NCBI RefSeq assembly: GCF_001423765.1
Contig: NZ_LMPG01000015.1
Span: 124,001 to 188,000 of the forward strand
Source: Sphingomonas sp. Leaf343
GTDB lineage: Bacteria; Pseudomonadota; Alphaproteobacteria; Sphingomonadales; Sphingomonadaceae
DNA: 64,000 nt
Direction of reading: 5' to 3'
Positions 53,477 through 62,049 of this stretch are shown piece after piece. Position numbers and translations under genes: made by a program. The notes under the pieces were generated by a model. The model ran no database searches and was not told where the DNA came from. It saw nothing but the letters and a program-made list of their open reading frames with translations. Position 1 is the first letter of the stretch, and each line of letters starts with the position of its first letter.

Positions 53477-53845
53477 ATGCGTTACTTCACCGAGGATCAT
53501 GAGTGGATCGAAGTCGACGGCGCGATCGGCACCGTCGGTATTTCCGAATATGCGCAGAGCCAGCTCGGCGACATCGTGTTCGTCGACGTCCCCGCCGATG
53601 GCCGGCAGTTGTCGAAGGGCGACGAGGCGGCGGTCGTCGAGTCGGTCAAGGCCGCGTCCGACGTCTATTCGCCCGTGTCGGGGAGCGTGCTGGAGGGCAA
53701 TCCCGCGGTGTCCGACTCGCCCGATCTGGTGAACTCGGATGCCGAGGGCGAAGGCTGGTTCTTCCGCATCACCCTGTCGGACGAAGCGGAACTGGACGAG
53801 CTGATGGACGAAGCCGCGTACGAAGCGTTCGTCGCCAAGCTTTGA
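53477..53845 (+). CDS. gcvH: Glycine cleavage system H protein
   Basis: GcvH is the lipoylated carrier that shuttles the aminomethyl group between P, T and L proteins. The 122-residue protein has the lipoyl lysine K58 in VESVKAASD and the conserved HEWIEVDG and [17 protein letters not shown] segments, with the C-terminal YEAFVAKL helix. The ATG is one base after the gcvT stop, so the two are cotranslated. A hairpin and gcvPA follow. Confidence 0.98.
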   Translation: MRYFTEDHEWIEVDGAIGTVGISEYAQSQLGDIVFVDVPADGRQLSKGDEAAVVESVKAASDVYSPVSGSVLEGNPAVSDSPDLVNSDAEGEGWFFRITLSDEAELDELMDEAAYEAFVAKL

Positions 53846-53853
53846 TTTTCCGA

Positions 53854-53880
53854 CCTCCCTTCCCGTGCCGGGAGGGGAGG
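53854..53880 (+). promoter_or_regulatory. Hairpin inside the gcv operon, between gcvH and gcvPA
   Basis: CCTCCCTTCCC (53854-53864) pairs with GGGAGGGGAGG (53870-53880) in an 11-bp stem with one G-U and a 5-base loop. There is no U-tract. Being inside an operon it is more likely a processing or stability element than a full terminator, and may set the ratio of T/H to P subunits. Confidence 0.5.
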
Positions 53881-53912
53881 AGGACCCTCTTTCGGGAGGG
53901 ATGGAGTAAAAC

Positions 53913-55271
53913 ATGCGCTACCTGCCCCTTACCCAGTCCGATCGTGATGCCATGCTGTCGGTCATCGGCGTGTCGTCGATCGACGATCTGTTCGTCGACG
54001 TGCCGGAGGCGGCGCGGCTCGACGGGCCGGTCCACGGCCTGCCGAACCATGCGTCGGAACTGTCGGTAGAACGCCACATGACCGCGCTCGCCCGCCAGAA
54101 CACGGTCGCGGGCGAAGTGCCGTTCTTTCTGGGCTGCGGCGCGTACCGGCATCATGTGCCGGCGTCGGTCGATCATCTGATCCAGCGCGGCGAGTTCCTG
54201 ACCGCCTACACGCCGTATCAGCCGGAGATCGCGCAGGGCACGCTCCAGATGCTGTTCGAATTCCAGACGCAGGTCGCACGGCTGCTCGGCACCGACGTGG
54301 CGAATGCGTCGATGTACGACGGCTCGACCGCGTGCTGGGAAGCGATCGGCATGGCGCGACGCATCACCAAGCGGGGCAAGGCGATCCTGTCGTCCGGGCT
54401 GCACCCGCATTACGTGTCGGTCGCGAAGACGATGGCGAAGTATACCGGCGACGTGCTCGACACGACATCGCCGTGGCTGGTGCCGGAGATGGACATCGAT
54501 CGCCTGATCGCCGCGATCGACGACGATACGTCCTGCGTCGTCGTCCAGTATCCCGACATTCTCGGCCGTATCGCCGACCTAACGCCACTGGCGGATGCCT
54601 GCCACGCGAAGAAGGCGCTGCTGATCGCGGTCGTGACGGAGCCGGTGGCGCTGGGCGCGATCCGGTCGCCGGGCGAGATGGATGCCGACATCGTCGTCGG
54701 CGAGGGGCAGTCGCTGGGGGTGGGACTTCAGTTCGGCGGGCCGTATGTCGGGCTGTTCGGGTGCAAGGACAAATATGTCCGCCAGATGCCCGGCCGCCTG
54801 TGCGGCGAGACGGTGGACGCGAACGGCAAGCGCGGCTTCGTGCTGACGCTGTCGACGCGCGAGCAGCATATCCGGCGCGAGAAGGCGACTTCGAACATCT
54901 GCACCAATTCCGGCCTTTGCGCGCTGGCGTTCTCGATCCACATGACGTTGCTGGGCGAGGCGGGCCTCCGCGCACTCGCGGCGACGAACCATGCCGGCGC
55001 GGTTGCGGCGGCGGAGCGGCTGGCCAAGGTGCCCGGCGTCGAACTGGTCAACGACAGCTTCTTCAACGAATTCACGCTGAAGCTGCCGGTCGAGGCGCGG
55101 CCCGTCGTCCGCACGCTGGCGGATCGCGGCATCCTTGCGGGCGTATCGCTCGGGCGGCTGTATCCGGCCGAAGGCGATCTGGCGAACGGCCTCGTCGTCG
55201 CGGTGACCGAAACCACGACGGCGGAGGATGTCGAAACCCTTGCCGCCGCGCTTCAGGAGATCCTGGCATGA
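53913..55271 (+). CDS. gcvPA: Glycine dehydrogenase (decarboxylating) subunit 1
   Basis: The P protein decarboxylates glycine with PLP and loads the aminomethyl group on GcvH. Here it is split into two subunits. The 452-residue alpha subunit starts MRYLPLTQSDRDAMLSVIGV and has GAYRHHVPASVDHLI, YTPYQPEIAQGTLQMLFEFQ and NASMYDGSTA, typical of the N-terminal half of GcvP. It lacks the PLP lysine, which is on gcvPB. The ATG at 53913 is preceded by GGGAGGGATGGAG. It overlaps gcvPB by 4 bases (ATGA), favouring equimolar production. Confidence 0.97.
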   Translation: MRYLPLTQSDRDAMLSVIGVSSIDDLFVDVPEAARLDGPVHGLPNHASELSVERHMTALARQNTVAGEVPFFLGCGAYRHHVPASVDHLIQRGEFLTAYTPYQPEIAQGTLQMLFEFQTQVARLLGTDVANASMYDGSTACWEAIGMARRITKRGKAILSSGLHPHYVSVAKTMAKYTGDVLDTTSPWLVPEMDIDRLIAAIDDDTSCVVVQYPDILGRIADLTPLADACHAKKALLIAVVTEPVALGAIRSPGEMDADIVVGEGQSLGVGLQFGGPYVGLFGCKDKYVRQMPGRLCGETVDANGKRGFVLTLSTREQHIRREKATSNICTNSGLCALAFSIHMTLLGEAGLRALAATNHAGAVAAAERLAKVPGVELVNDSFFNEFTLKLPVEARPVVRTLADRGILAGVSLGRLYPAEGDLANGLVVAVTETTTAEDVETLAAALQEILA

Positions 55272-56842
55272 GCATCAACCAGAGCGGCTGGCGCCCTGGG
55301 ATGGTGGCCGGATCGGGCGGCGCGCCGCAGACCTCCACCGGCAATAAGGCGCTGATGCTGGAAGAGGCGCTGATCTTCGAGATCGGCTCCACCGAGACGA
55401 CCGGCGTCGAGGTCGCGGCCCCGGTCACGACCGCGTCGAAGCTGGGCTCGCTCGCGCGGACCGCACCGATCGGCTTGCCGGGTCTGTCGGAACCGGAGAC
55501 GGTGCGCCACTATACGCGCCTGTCGCGGCAGAATTACGCGATCGATCTCGGGCTGTTCCCGCTAGGATCGTGCACGATGAAGCACAACCCCCGCCTGAAC
55601 GAGAAGATGGCGCGGCTGCCCGGCTTTGCCGACGTCCATCCCTTGCAGCCGGTCGACACGGTGCAGGGGGCGCTCGCCGTCATCAACGAACTGGCGGTGT
55701 GGCTCATCAAGCTGACGGGCATGCACGGCGTCGCGATGAGCCCGAAGGCGGGCGCGCATGGCGAGCTGTGCGGCATCCTGTGCATCAAGGCGGCGCTGGA
55801 GAAGCGCGGCGAGGGGCATCGCAAGGTCGTCCTCGTCCCCGAAAGCGCGCACGGCACCAATCCCGCGACCGCCGCCTTCGCGGGTTTCCAGGTCGAGGAC
55901 ATTCCCGCGACCGCCGAGGGCCGCGTCGATACCGCGGCGCTGAAGGCGCGGCTCGGGCCGGACGTGGCGGCGGTGATGATTACCAACCCCAACACCTGCG
56001 GCCTGTTCGAGCGCGACCTGAAGGAGATTTCGGACGCGGTGCACGCCGCCGGCGGCTACGTCTATTGCGACGGCGCGAACTTCAACGCCATCGTCGGTCG
56101 CGTGCGGCCGGGCGATCTGGGCGTCGACGCGATGCACATCAACCTGCACAAGACCTTCTCGACGCCGCACGGTGGCGGCGGGCCGGGGTCGGGGCCGGTG
56201 GTGCTGTCGGAAGCGCTGTCTCCATTCGGGCCGCTGCCCTTCACCGAACGCCATGGCGACGGTCACATCACGTTGGTCGAAGAGGAAAGCGTCGACGATC
56301 GGAATCCGGATTCGTTCGGCCGCATGGTTGCGTTCCATGGTCAGATGGGCATGTTCACCCGCGCGCTGACCTATATCCTCAGCCACGGCGCGGACGGCCT
56401 GCGTCAGGTCGCTGAGGATGCAGTGCTGAACGCGAACTACGTGCTGCGCTCGCTGGAGGACACGCTGGATGCGCCGTTCGGCGGATCGGGGCCGTGCATG
56501 CACGAGGCGTTGTTCAGCGACGCCAATCTGGCGGACGGTTTCTCGACGCTGGACGTGGCGAAGGGCCTGATCGACGAGGGGTACCACCCGATGACGGTGT
56601 ATTTCCCGCTCGTCGTCCACGGTGCGATGCTGGTCGAGCCGACCGAAACCGAATCGAAGGCGGCGCTCGACCAGTTCATCGGCGCGCTGCGGTCGGTGGC
56701 GGAACGGGCCAAGGCGGGCGATACGGCGCTGAAGTCCGCGCCGCACTTCGCGCCGCGCGCCCGCCTCGACGAGACGCTGGCCGCGCGTAAGCCCGTGCTG
56801 ACGTGGAAGAATCCCACGCCGGTCGCGGCCGCCGCGGAATGA
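55268..56842 (+). CDS. gcvPB: Glycine dehydrogenase (decarboxylating) subunit 2
   Basis: This is the PLP-bearing half of the split P protein, 524 residues. The PLP lysine is in INLHKTFSTPHGGGGPG. Other conserved pieces are LGSCTMKHNPRLNEKMARLPGF, SPKAGAHGELCG, ESAHGTNPATA and YCDGANFNAIVGRVRPGDLG. The ATG at 55268 overlaps the gcvPA stop. A C-terminal TWKNPTPVAAAAE tail ends the protein. The lipoamide dehydrogenase (L protein) is not in the operon and would be shared with other complexes. Confidence 0.97.
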   Translation: MSINQSGWRPGMVAGSGGAPQTSTGNKALMLEEALIFEIGSTETTGVEVAAPVTTASKLGSLARTAPIGLPGLSEPETVRHYTRLSRQNYAIDLGLFPLGSCTMKHNPRLNEKMARLPGFADVHPLQPVDTVQGALAVINELAVWLIKLTGMHGVAMSPKAGAHGELCGILCIKAALEKRGEGHRKVVLVPESAHGTNPATAAFAGFQVEDIPATAEGRVDTAALKARLGPDVAAVMITNPNTCGLFERDLKEISDAVHAAGGYVYCDGANFNAIVGRVRPGDLGVDAMHINLHKTFSTPHGGGGPGSGPVVLSEALSPFGPLPFTERHGDGHITLVEEESVDDRNPDSFGRMVAFHGQMGMFTRALTYILSHGADGLRQVAEDAVLNANYVLRSLEDTLDAPFGGSGPCMHEALFSDANLADGFSTLDVAKGLIDEGYHPMTVYFPLVVHGAMLVEPTETESKAALDQFIGALRSVAERAKAGDTALKSAPHFAPRARLDETLAARKPVLTWKNPTPVAAAAE

Positions 56843-56966
56843 TACCGGGGCGTTAACCGGTCCTGTCGTCGCGAATGCGGCGTAACGACCCCACCGCTCG
56901 TCGCAAACCTTGTCAGCCGCGCGCTTCGTTAGCGTGGCAGCAAGGTTCGCCGTGCGAGGGAAGCGC

Positions 56967-58460
56967 ATGCCCGATCGCTTCGAGCGTCAGCGCCTCGAGG
57001 TGCTGCGCACCCTCGACATTCTCGACCGCCCCGCGGAGGCGGAGTTCGACGCCATCGTCGAGGCGACGCGGCGCATGTTCGGGTGGAAGATCGTGCTGGT
57101 GTCGCTGGTCGATGCCGACCGCCAGTGGTTCATGGCGCGACAGGGCCTGTGCGAAACGCAGACGAACCGCGATATCGCTTTCTGTTCGCACGCGGTCGCC
57201 GCCAACGACCTCCTGATCGTTTGCGATACGATGCTCGATCCGCGCTTCGCGGCCAACCCGCTGGTACTCGGTCCGCCGTTCGTCCGGGCGTATATGGGCA
57301 TGCCGGTCCGCGCCGCGAAGCGGCCGGGCGAACCGAAGCTGCCGCTGGGGACGCTGTGCGTCATCGACGACAGCCCGCGCAATCCGACGCCCGACCAGAT
57401 CGCCATGCTGCGCCAGATGGCGACCTTGGTCGAGACGCTGTTCGAACTGCGCGTCGCCACGCGGGAGGCGGTGACGGCGGCCCTGGAACGGCAGGAGGCG
57501 CTGATCGGCATCGACCGGATGCAGCGCCAGTTGCAGCAGGCGGAGCGGATGGCGAACATCGGCTCGTGGCGGCTCGACCTGCGCGGAGACGCCGTCGAAT
57601 GGTCGGACCAGACCTACGCGATCCACGGCCTGACGCCGGCGGATGGAGAGGCGCTGGCGACCGCGCTCGACTTTTATCCGCCGCACGATCGCGCGCTGTT
57701 GGAGGCGGCGCTGGCGAATTGTATCGCCACCGGCGAAGCCTATGATCTGGAGCTGGAATTCGTCACCGCGCGGGGCGAACAGCGCCGCGTGCGCGCGATG
57801 GGCGAGGCGGAACATGCCCCCGGCGGCGAGCGTATCGCTGTCGTCGGCGTGATCCAGGACGTCACCGAGCGATATCGCCTCGAACAGAGCCTGCTGGCAA
57901 CCGCGCAGACCGACGAACTGACGCAGGTTGCCAGCCGGCGCGGCCTCAACCGGCATCTCGATGCGGCGATCGAACAGGCGCGACGCGACGATACGCCACT
58001 CGCCGTGGCGCTGCTCGATCTCGACCGGTTCAAGGACGTCAACGATCGCTTTGGCCACGCGCGTGGCGACGAGGTGCTGCGGGTTGTCGCTGGCCGACTG
58101 CGGTCGGCGACCTATCTGGAGGATTGCTTCGTCGCGCGGCTGGGTGGCGACGAGTTCGTGCTGCTGCTGCGCGGTGACGATGCCCGTGCCAATATGGTCG
58201 GGCTGCTGAGCCGGCTGTTGTTCGATCTGCGCTACGGTATCGGCCACGGCGAGGACCGGATCATGGTGTCGGCGACGATCGGCGTCTGCGGGCTGGATGC
58301 GCGGCACGTGACCCGATCCGCCCTGCTGGAGGCGGCCGATCAGGCGCTGTACCGGGCCAAGCGGATCAAGCGGGGGACGGCGGCGATCGCCGACCGGGCG
58401 GAGATGGTCGTCGCGGCGGACGCGCCGGCATCCCTGCGCCTTGCGGCGGGCGCACGATAG
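56967..58460 (+). CDS. GAF-PAS-GGDEF diguanylate cyclase
   Basis: The 497-residue cytosolic protein has an N-terminal GAF domain (about 20-160; typical FCSHAV and LGTLCVIDD). A short helix, a PAS domain (about 195-300; NIGSWRLDLRGDAVEWSDQTYAIHG) and a C-terminal GGDEF domain (about 312-480) follow. The active site RLGGDEF (391-397) is complete, and no RxxD inhibitory site precedes it, so product feedback is probably weak. It has no membrane segments. The ATG at 56967 has GAGGGAAG 4 bases upstream. It is monocistronic. With the REC-GGDEF-EAL protein it is the second c-di-GMP enzyme in the window. Confidence 0.92.
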   Translation: MPDRFERQRLEVLRTLDILDRPAEAEFDAIVEATRRMFGWKIVLVSLVDADRQWFMARQGLCETQTNRDIAFCSHAVAANDLLIVCDTMLDPRFAANPLVLGPPFVRAYMGMPVRAAKRPGEPKLPLGTLCVIDDSPRNPTPDQIAMLRQMATLVETLFELRVATREAVTAALERQEALIGIDRMQRQLQQAERMANIGSWRLDLRGDAVEWSDQTYAIHGLTPADGEALATALDFYPPHDRALLEAALANCIATGEAYDLELEFVTARGEQRRVRAMGEAEHAPGGERIAVVGVIQDVTERYRLEQSLLATAQTDELTQVASRRGLNRHLDAAIEQARRDDTPLAVALLDLDRFKDVNDRFGHARGDEVLRVVAGRLRSATYLEDCFVARLGGDEFVLLLRGDDARANMVGLLSRLLFDLRYGIGHGEDRIMVSATIGVCGLDARHVTRSALLEAADQALYRAKRIKRGTAAIADRAEMVVAADAPASLRLAAGAR

Positions 58461-58466
58461 CCGGGA

Positions 58467-58856
58467 TCAGAACGCGGTCGCCAGCGACAGCGCGCCCAGT
58501 ACGATGCCCGGCGCGTTCGCCAGCACGATGGGCCAGTCCCGCTTCGGATGCCGCAGGAAGCCATAGGCTGCCCAGAGCGAACAGTTCACGACGGTCGCCA
58601 GCGGCTGGATCATCGACCCCTTTTCGCCCGACAGGTTCAGCCGGATCTGGTCGACATAGGACACGTACATCGTCACCGGTGCCGCGGTCGCGATCCACCC
58701 CAGCGTCATCACGGTCCGCTCCGTCAGGAACGGACGGGTGTCGGGCTGTCGCAATCCACGTCTCCATTGTTCGGCCAACGCCGCCATCCACCGCTGGACG
58801 CCGCGTCCCCGCTTGCGCATGAAGGCGCGGGCACGGGTGCCCGGGGACACTTGCAT
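58467..58856 (-). CDS. SemiSWEET-like membrane protein with basic N-terminal extension
   Basis: The C-terminal 85 residues form three hydrophobic helices with the SWEET/SemiSWEET pattern (MTLGWIATAAPVTMYVSYVDQI, MIQPLATVVNCSLWAAYGFL, WPIVLANAPGIVLGALSLAT), including a conserved Asn in each of the last two helices. SemiSWEETs dimerise to facilitate sugar diffusion. The 129-residue frame also has a 49-residue Arg-rich N-terminus not seen in most SemiSWEETs. The ATG at 58856 overlaps the start codon of the divergent gene; ATGs at 58820 and 58709 are alternatives. The last of these has GGAG upstream and gives an 80-residue core protein, so the true start is open. Confidence 0.7.
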   Translation of the reverse strand: MQVSPGTRARAFMRKRGRGVQRWMAALAEQWRRGLRQPDTRPFLTERTVMTLGWIATAAPVTMYVSYVDQIRLNLSGEKGSMIQPLATVVNCSLWAAYGFLRHPKRDWPIVLANAPGIVLGALSLATAF

Positions 58857-59373
58857 GCACGCGGACGGACAGTCGAGTCTCCTGACCTATGTCGTAACAA
58901 CGATTGTTATCCTTGTCATATTCGCGGTGCGATGGCGGCGGATGAGCCGCCTGCGCCCATTGAAGATCGAGCGGCTGTGGATTTTGCCGGCGCTGTTCGC
59001 GGTCGTCGTAGGGGTTACCTTCGCCAACGCGCCGCCGGTCGGCTGGGGCTGGGCGTTTTGCGTCGCCGCGCTGCTGCTCGGCGGGGCGCTGGGCTGGACG
59101 CGGGGGAAGCTGATGCGGATCACCGTCGATCCAGATACGCACGCGCTCAGCCAGAGTTCGTCGCCCGCCGCGATGCTGTTCATCCTCGCGATCGTCGCCG
59201 TGCGACAGGGCGCGCGGGCGGGCGGCGCGGGATGGCTGCACCTCGATACGCTGGCAATGACCGACATGCTGATGTCGCTGGCGCTCGGCCTGTTCGCGGC
59301 GCAGCGGCTGGAGATGTTCCTGCGCGCGCGCCGGATGCTGACGACCGCGCGCGGGCCGGTCATTCCGCGATGA
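58855..59373 (+). CDS. CcdC/DUF1453-like membrane protein
   Basis: The 172-residue protein has four to five hydrophobic helices (YVVTTIVILVIFAVRW, WILPALFAVVVGVTFA, WGWAFCVAALLLGGALGW, AAMLFILAIVAVRQGA, MLMSLALGLFAAQRLEMF). The motif RLRPLKIERLWILP and the GWTRGKLMRITVDPDTHALSQ loop match the CcdC/DUF1453 family, whose role is unclear despite an old cytochrome c link. The ATG at 58855 has GGGGA 7 bases upstream. Its start codon overlaps that annotated for the divergent SemiSWEET-like gene, so there is almost no room for two promoters unless one start lies further in. It abuts the convergent EamA gene with no gap. Confidence 0.72.
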   Translation: MHADGQSSLLTYVVTTIVILVIFAVRWRRMSRLRPLKIERLWILPALFAVVVGVTFANAPPVGWGWAFCVAALLLGGALGWTRGKLMRITVDPDTHALSQSSSPAAMLFILAIVAVRQGARAGGAGWLHLDTLAMTDMLMSLALGLFAAQRLEMFLRARRMLTTARGPVIPR

Positions 59374-60279
59374 CTATTCGACGCTGATCGCCGTCTCCGT
59401 CGTCTCGCGGCGGCGGACCTGCTCGCGCCAGACGATGTAGAGCCCGGATGCGACGATGATCGGCGCCCCGATCCACGTCGTATCGCCCGGCAGCGTCCCG
59501 AACAGCCACCAGCCGAGCAACGTCGCCCACAACAGCGACGAATAATCCATCGGCACGACCAGCGACACCGATCCGTAGCGCAGCGACGCCGTCATCGCGA
59601 GCTGCGCCGCGCCGCCGAACAGCCCCGTCGCCGCGAGGATCGCCCAGCCGGTCGCGTCATGCGTCTGCGCCGTCACCGCATAGACGACGCTGAGCGGGAT
59701 CAGCGACAGGACGGAGAACCACCAGACGGTCGTCTGCGCCCGCTCCGTCCGGCCGATCTGGCGCAACAGGATGAACACCGTCGCCGTCGTCACCGCCGCC
59801 ACCAGTCCATAGGCGATGCCGATCGGCGGCAGGTCGTGACCGCCGGGCCGCGCGACGATGACGACGCCGACGAACCCGGTCAGCACCGCCGCCCACCGCC
59901 GCCACCCGGTCGGCTCCCCCAGTACGATCGCGCCCAGGATCGTCGCGAAGATCGGTGTCGAGAAGCTGAGCGCCGTCGCCTCCGCGAGCGGCAGGGTGAT
60001 GATCGCCGAGAACACGAACATCATCCCCGTCAGCCCGACGACGGCGCGCCGGATATGCGCCCCGATCCGCTGCGTCCGGATCGTCGCCAGCCCCGGCCCG
60101 GCGGCGATCACCGCCGTCACCAGCACCGCCGCGCCCGCCTGACGAAAGAACAAAAGCTCGCCCAGCGAAGCGCCGTGCACCTCGCCCAGCTTGATGCAAG
60201 CGTTCATGCCGGCGAACAGGACGACCGACAGCAGCCGGAACAGGATGGCAGGCGCGAGACGGTCGACGGATTGGGTCAC
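59374..60279 (-). CDS. EamA-family (DMT) transporter
   Basis: The 301-residue inner-membrane protein has two EamA repeats with about ten helices in all. The first repeat contains AGMNACIKLGEVHGASLGELLFFRQ and ends with EATALSFSTPIFATILGAIVLGEPTGWRRWAAVLTGFVGVVIV, the classic EamA end motif. The second has YGSVSLVVPMDYSSLLWATLLGWWLFGTLP. DMT exporters of this group move amino acids, nucleosides or other metabolites; the substrate cannot be inferred. The stop directly abuts the end of the CcdC-like gene. The ATG at 60279 is divergent from proS, 124 bases apart. Confidence 0.9.
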   Translation of the reverse strand: MTQSVDRLAPAILFRLLSVVLFAGMNACIKLGEVHGASLGELLFFRQAGAAVLVTAVIAAGPGLATIRTQRIGAHIRRAVVGLTGMMFVFSAIITLPLAEATALSFSTPIFATILGAIVLGEPTGWRRWAAVLTGFVGVVIVARPGGHDLPPIGIAYGLVAAVTTATVFILLRQIGRTERAQTTVWWFSVLSLIPLSVVYAVTAQTHDATGWAILAATGLFGGAAQLAMTASLRYGSVSLVVPMDYSSLLWATLLGWWLFGTLPGDTTWIGAPIIVASGLYIVWREQVRRRETTETAISVE

Positions 60280-60403
60280 GCGAGCGGCGTTAGCGGGTTT
60301 TCAGCGGCTTGGCGTGGTTTCTTGCGCGTTTCGTTGGGGGCAGCACGACCGCGAGCGGACCACCACTTCCGCTGACCCCTGCGAACCGCTAGGCGATCCC
60401 GCC

Positions 60404-61936
60404 ATGAAGCATGCACTCCCCGTCACGCGCGAAGCCGACTTCGCCGCCTGGTACCAGTCCGTCATCACGGAGGCCGATCTCGCCGAGGAGTCCGGCGTGC
60501 GGGGCTGCATGGTCATCCGGCCGTGGGGTTACGGGATCTGGGAGCGCATCCAGCGGCTGCTCGACGATCGCATCAAGGCGACTGGACATGAGAATTGCTA
60601 TTTCCCGCTCTTCATCCCGCTCTCCTATTTCGAAAAGGAAGCGGAGCATGTCGAGGGGTTCGCCAAGGAAATGGCGGTCGTCACGCACCATCGGCTGGTG
60701 TCTGACGGGAAGGGCAGGCTGACCCCCGATCCGACCGCTAAGCTGGAAGAACCGCTGGTCGTGCGGCCGACGTCGGAAACGGTGATCGGCACCGCCTTCT
60801 CGCGCTGGGTGCAGTCGTGGCGCGACCTGCCGGTGCTCATCAACCAGTGGGCCAACGTCGTCCGGTGGGAGATGCGGACGCGCATGTTCCTGCGCACCAG
60901 CGAATTCCTCTGGCAGGAGGGCCACACCGCCCACGCCACCGCCGACGAGGCGCGCGAGGAGACGCTGCGCATGCTGGAGGTGTATCGCGAGTTTTCCGAA
61001 ACCTGCCTCGCGGTGCACGTTCTGACCGGCGAGAAGCCCGAGAACGAGCGGTTTCCCGGCGCGGTCGCGACCTATTCGATCGAAGCGATGATGCAGGACG
61101 GCAAGGCGCTGCAGGCGGGCACGTCGCATTTTCTGGGCACCAACTTCGCGCACGCGCAGAACATCCGGTTCCAGAATGCGGCGGGCGAGCTGGAGTTCGC
61201 CAATACGACGAGCTGGGGTGTGTCGACGCGGATGGTCGGCGCGGTCATCATGGTCCACGGCGACGACGACGGCCTGCGCGTGCCGCCCGCGATCGCGCCG
61301 TGGCAGGTGGTGATCGTGCCGATGCTGCGCGACCAGCCGGAGGATGCGGCGATCGTGGACTATTGCCGGTCGCTCCAGAAGGATCTCGCCGGCCTGTCCG
61401 CGCTGGGCGAACCGGTGCGCGCGCTGCTCGACCTGAAGCCTGCCAAGGCGGCGACGAAGCGCTGGGGCTGGGTGAAGAAGGGTGCGCCGGTCGTGATCGA
61501 GGTCGGCGGCCGCGACGTTGCGGGCGGTAACGTCTCCGTCATCCTGCGCACGGACCTGTATCAGGACGGCGGCAAGCTGAAGTCGACCGTCATGCCGCGC
61601 GGCGAACTGGTCGACACGCTGTCGCAGACGCTGGAGGATGCGCAGGCGGGCCTGCTAACCGGGTCGACCGAGGCGTTGCGCGCCCGCGTCACACCGGTCG
61701 ACGACTGGGCCGGCGTCGAGGCGCATTTCGCGGACGGGGTGAAGAACCCCGGCTGGGTCGACGTCCGCTGGTCGAAGCCCACGGGTGCGGCGCTGGACAA
61801 GGTCGTGGAGCGGCTGAAGTCCCTGAAGCTGACGATCCGTAATGCTCCGATGGGGCAGGCGCACGGCGACAGCGGACCGTGCGTGTTCACGGGCGAACCG
61901 GCGGTGGAGCGAGTGCTGATCGGTCGCGCATACTGA
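60404..61936 (+). CDS. proS: Prolyl-tRNA synthetase, archaeal/eukaryotic type
   Basis: ProS charges tRNA-Pro. The 510-residue protein is of the archaeal/eukaryotic architecture: opening LPVTREADFAAWYQSVITEADL, motif 1 region GCMVIRPWGYGIWERIQ, motif 2 (RPTSETVIGTAFSRWVQSWRD, then INQWANVVRWEMRTRMFLRTSEFLWQEGH), motif 3 near SWGVSTRMVGAVIMVHGDD, and the anticodon-binding domain. An extra C-terminal domain ends CVFTGEPAVERVLIGRAY. It lacks the long editing insertion of E. coli-type ProRS. The ATG at 60404 is used; the frame upstream is non-coding. The final GRAY matches the conserved end of this type. Confidence 0.95.
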   Translation: MKHALPVTREADFAAWYQSVITEADLAEESGVRGCMVIRPWGYGIWERIQRLLDDRIKATGHENCYFPLFIPLSYFEKEAEHVEGFAKEMAVVTHHRLVSDGKGRLTPDPTAKLEEPLVVRPTSETVIGTAFSRWVQSWRDLPVLINQWANVVRWEMRTRMFLRTSEFLWQEGHTAHATADEAREETLRMLEVYREFSETCLAVHVLTGEKPENERFPGAVATYSIEAMMQDGKALQAGTSHFLGTNFAHAQNIRFQNAAGELEFANTTSWGVSTRMVGAVIMVHGDDDGLRVPPAIAPWQVVIVPMLRDQPEDAAIVDYCRSLQKDLAGLSALGEPVRALLDLKPAKAATKRWGWVKKGAPVVIEVGGRDVAGGNVSVILRTDLYQDGGKLKSTVMPRGELVDTLSQTLEDAQAGLLTGSTEALRARVTPVDDWAGVEAHFADGVKNPGWVDVRWSKPTGAALDKVVERLKSLKLTIRNAPMGQAHGDSGPCVFTGEPAVERVLIGRAY

Positions 61937-61940
61937 TCGT

Positions 61941-61967
61941 CCACTCCCCTCGGTGTCGGGGAGGGGA
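61941..61967 (+). terminator. Hairpin after proS
   Basis: ACTCCCCT (61941-61948) pairs with AGGGGAGT (61960-61967), an 8-bp perfect stem with an 11-base loop, starting 5 bases after the proS stop. No U-tract follows. It resembles the other CCCTCC-type intergenic hairpins in this window. Confidence 0.55.
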
Positions 61968-62049
61968 GTAGAAGACGTCGGGAGCGCAAAGAGGAGCACG
62001 CCCTAATCGCAGGTCGACCCCGCCGCCGCGCGCTCATACACTCTCCCGC

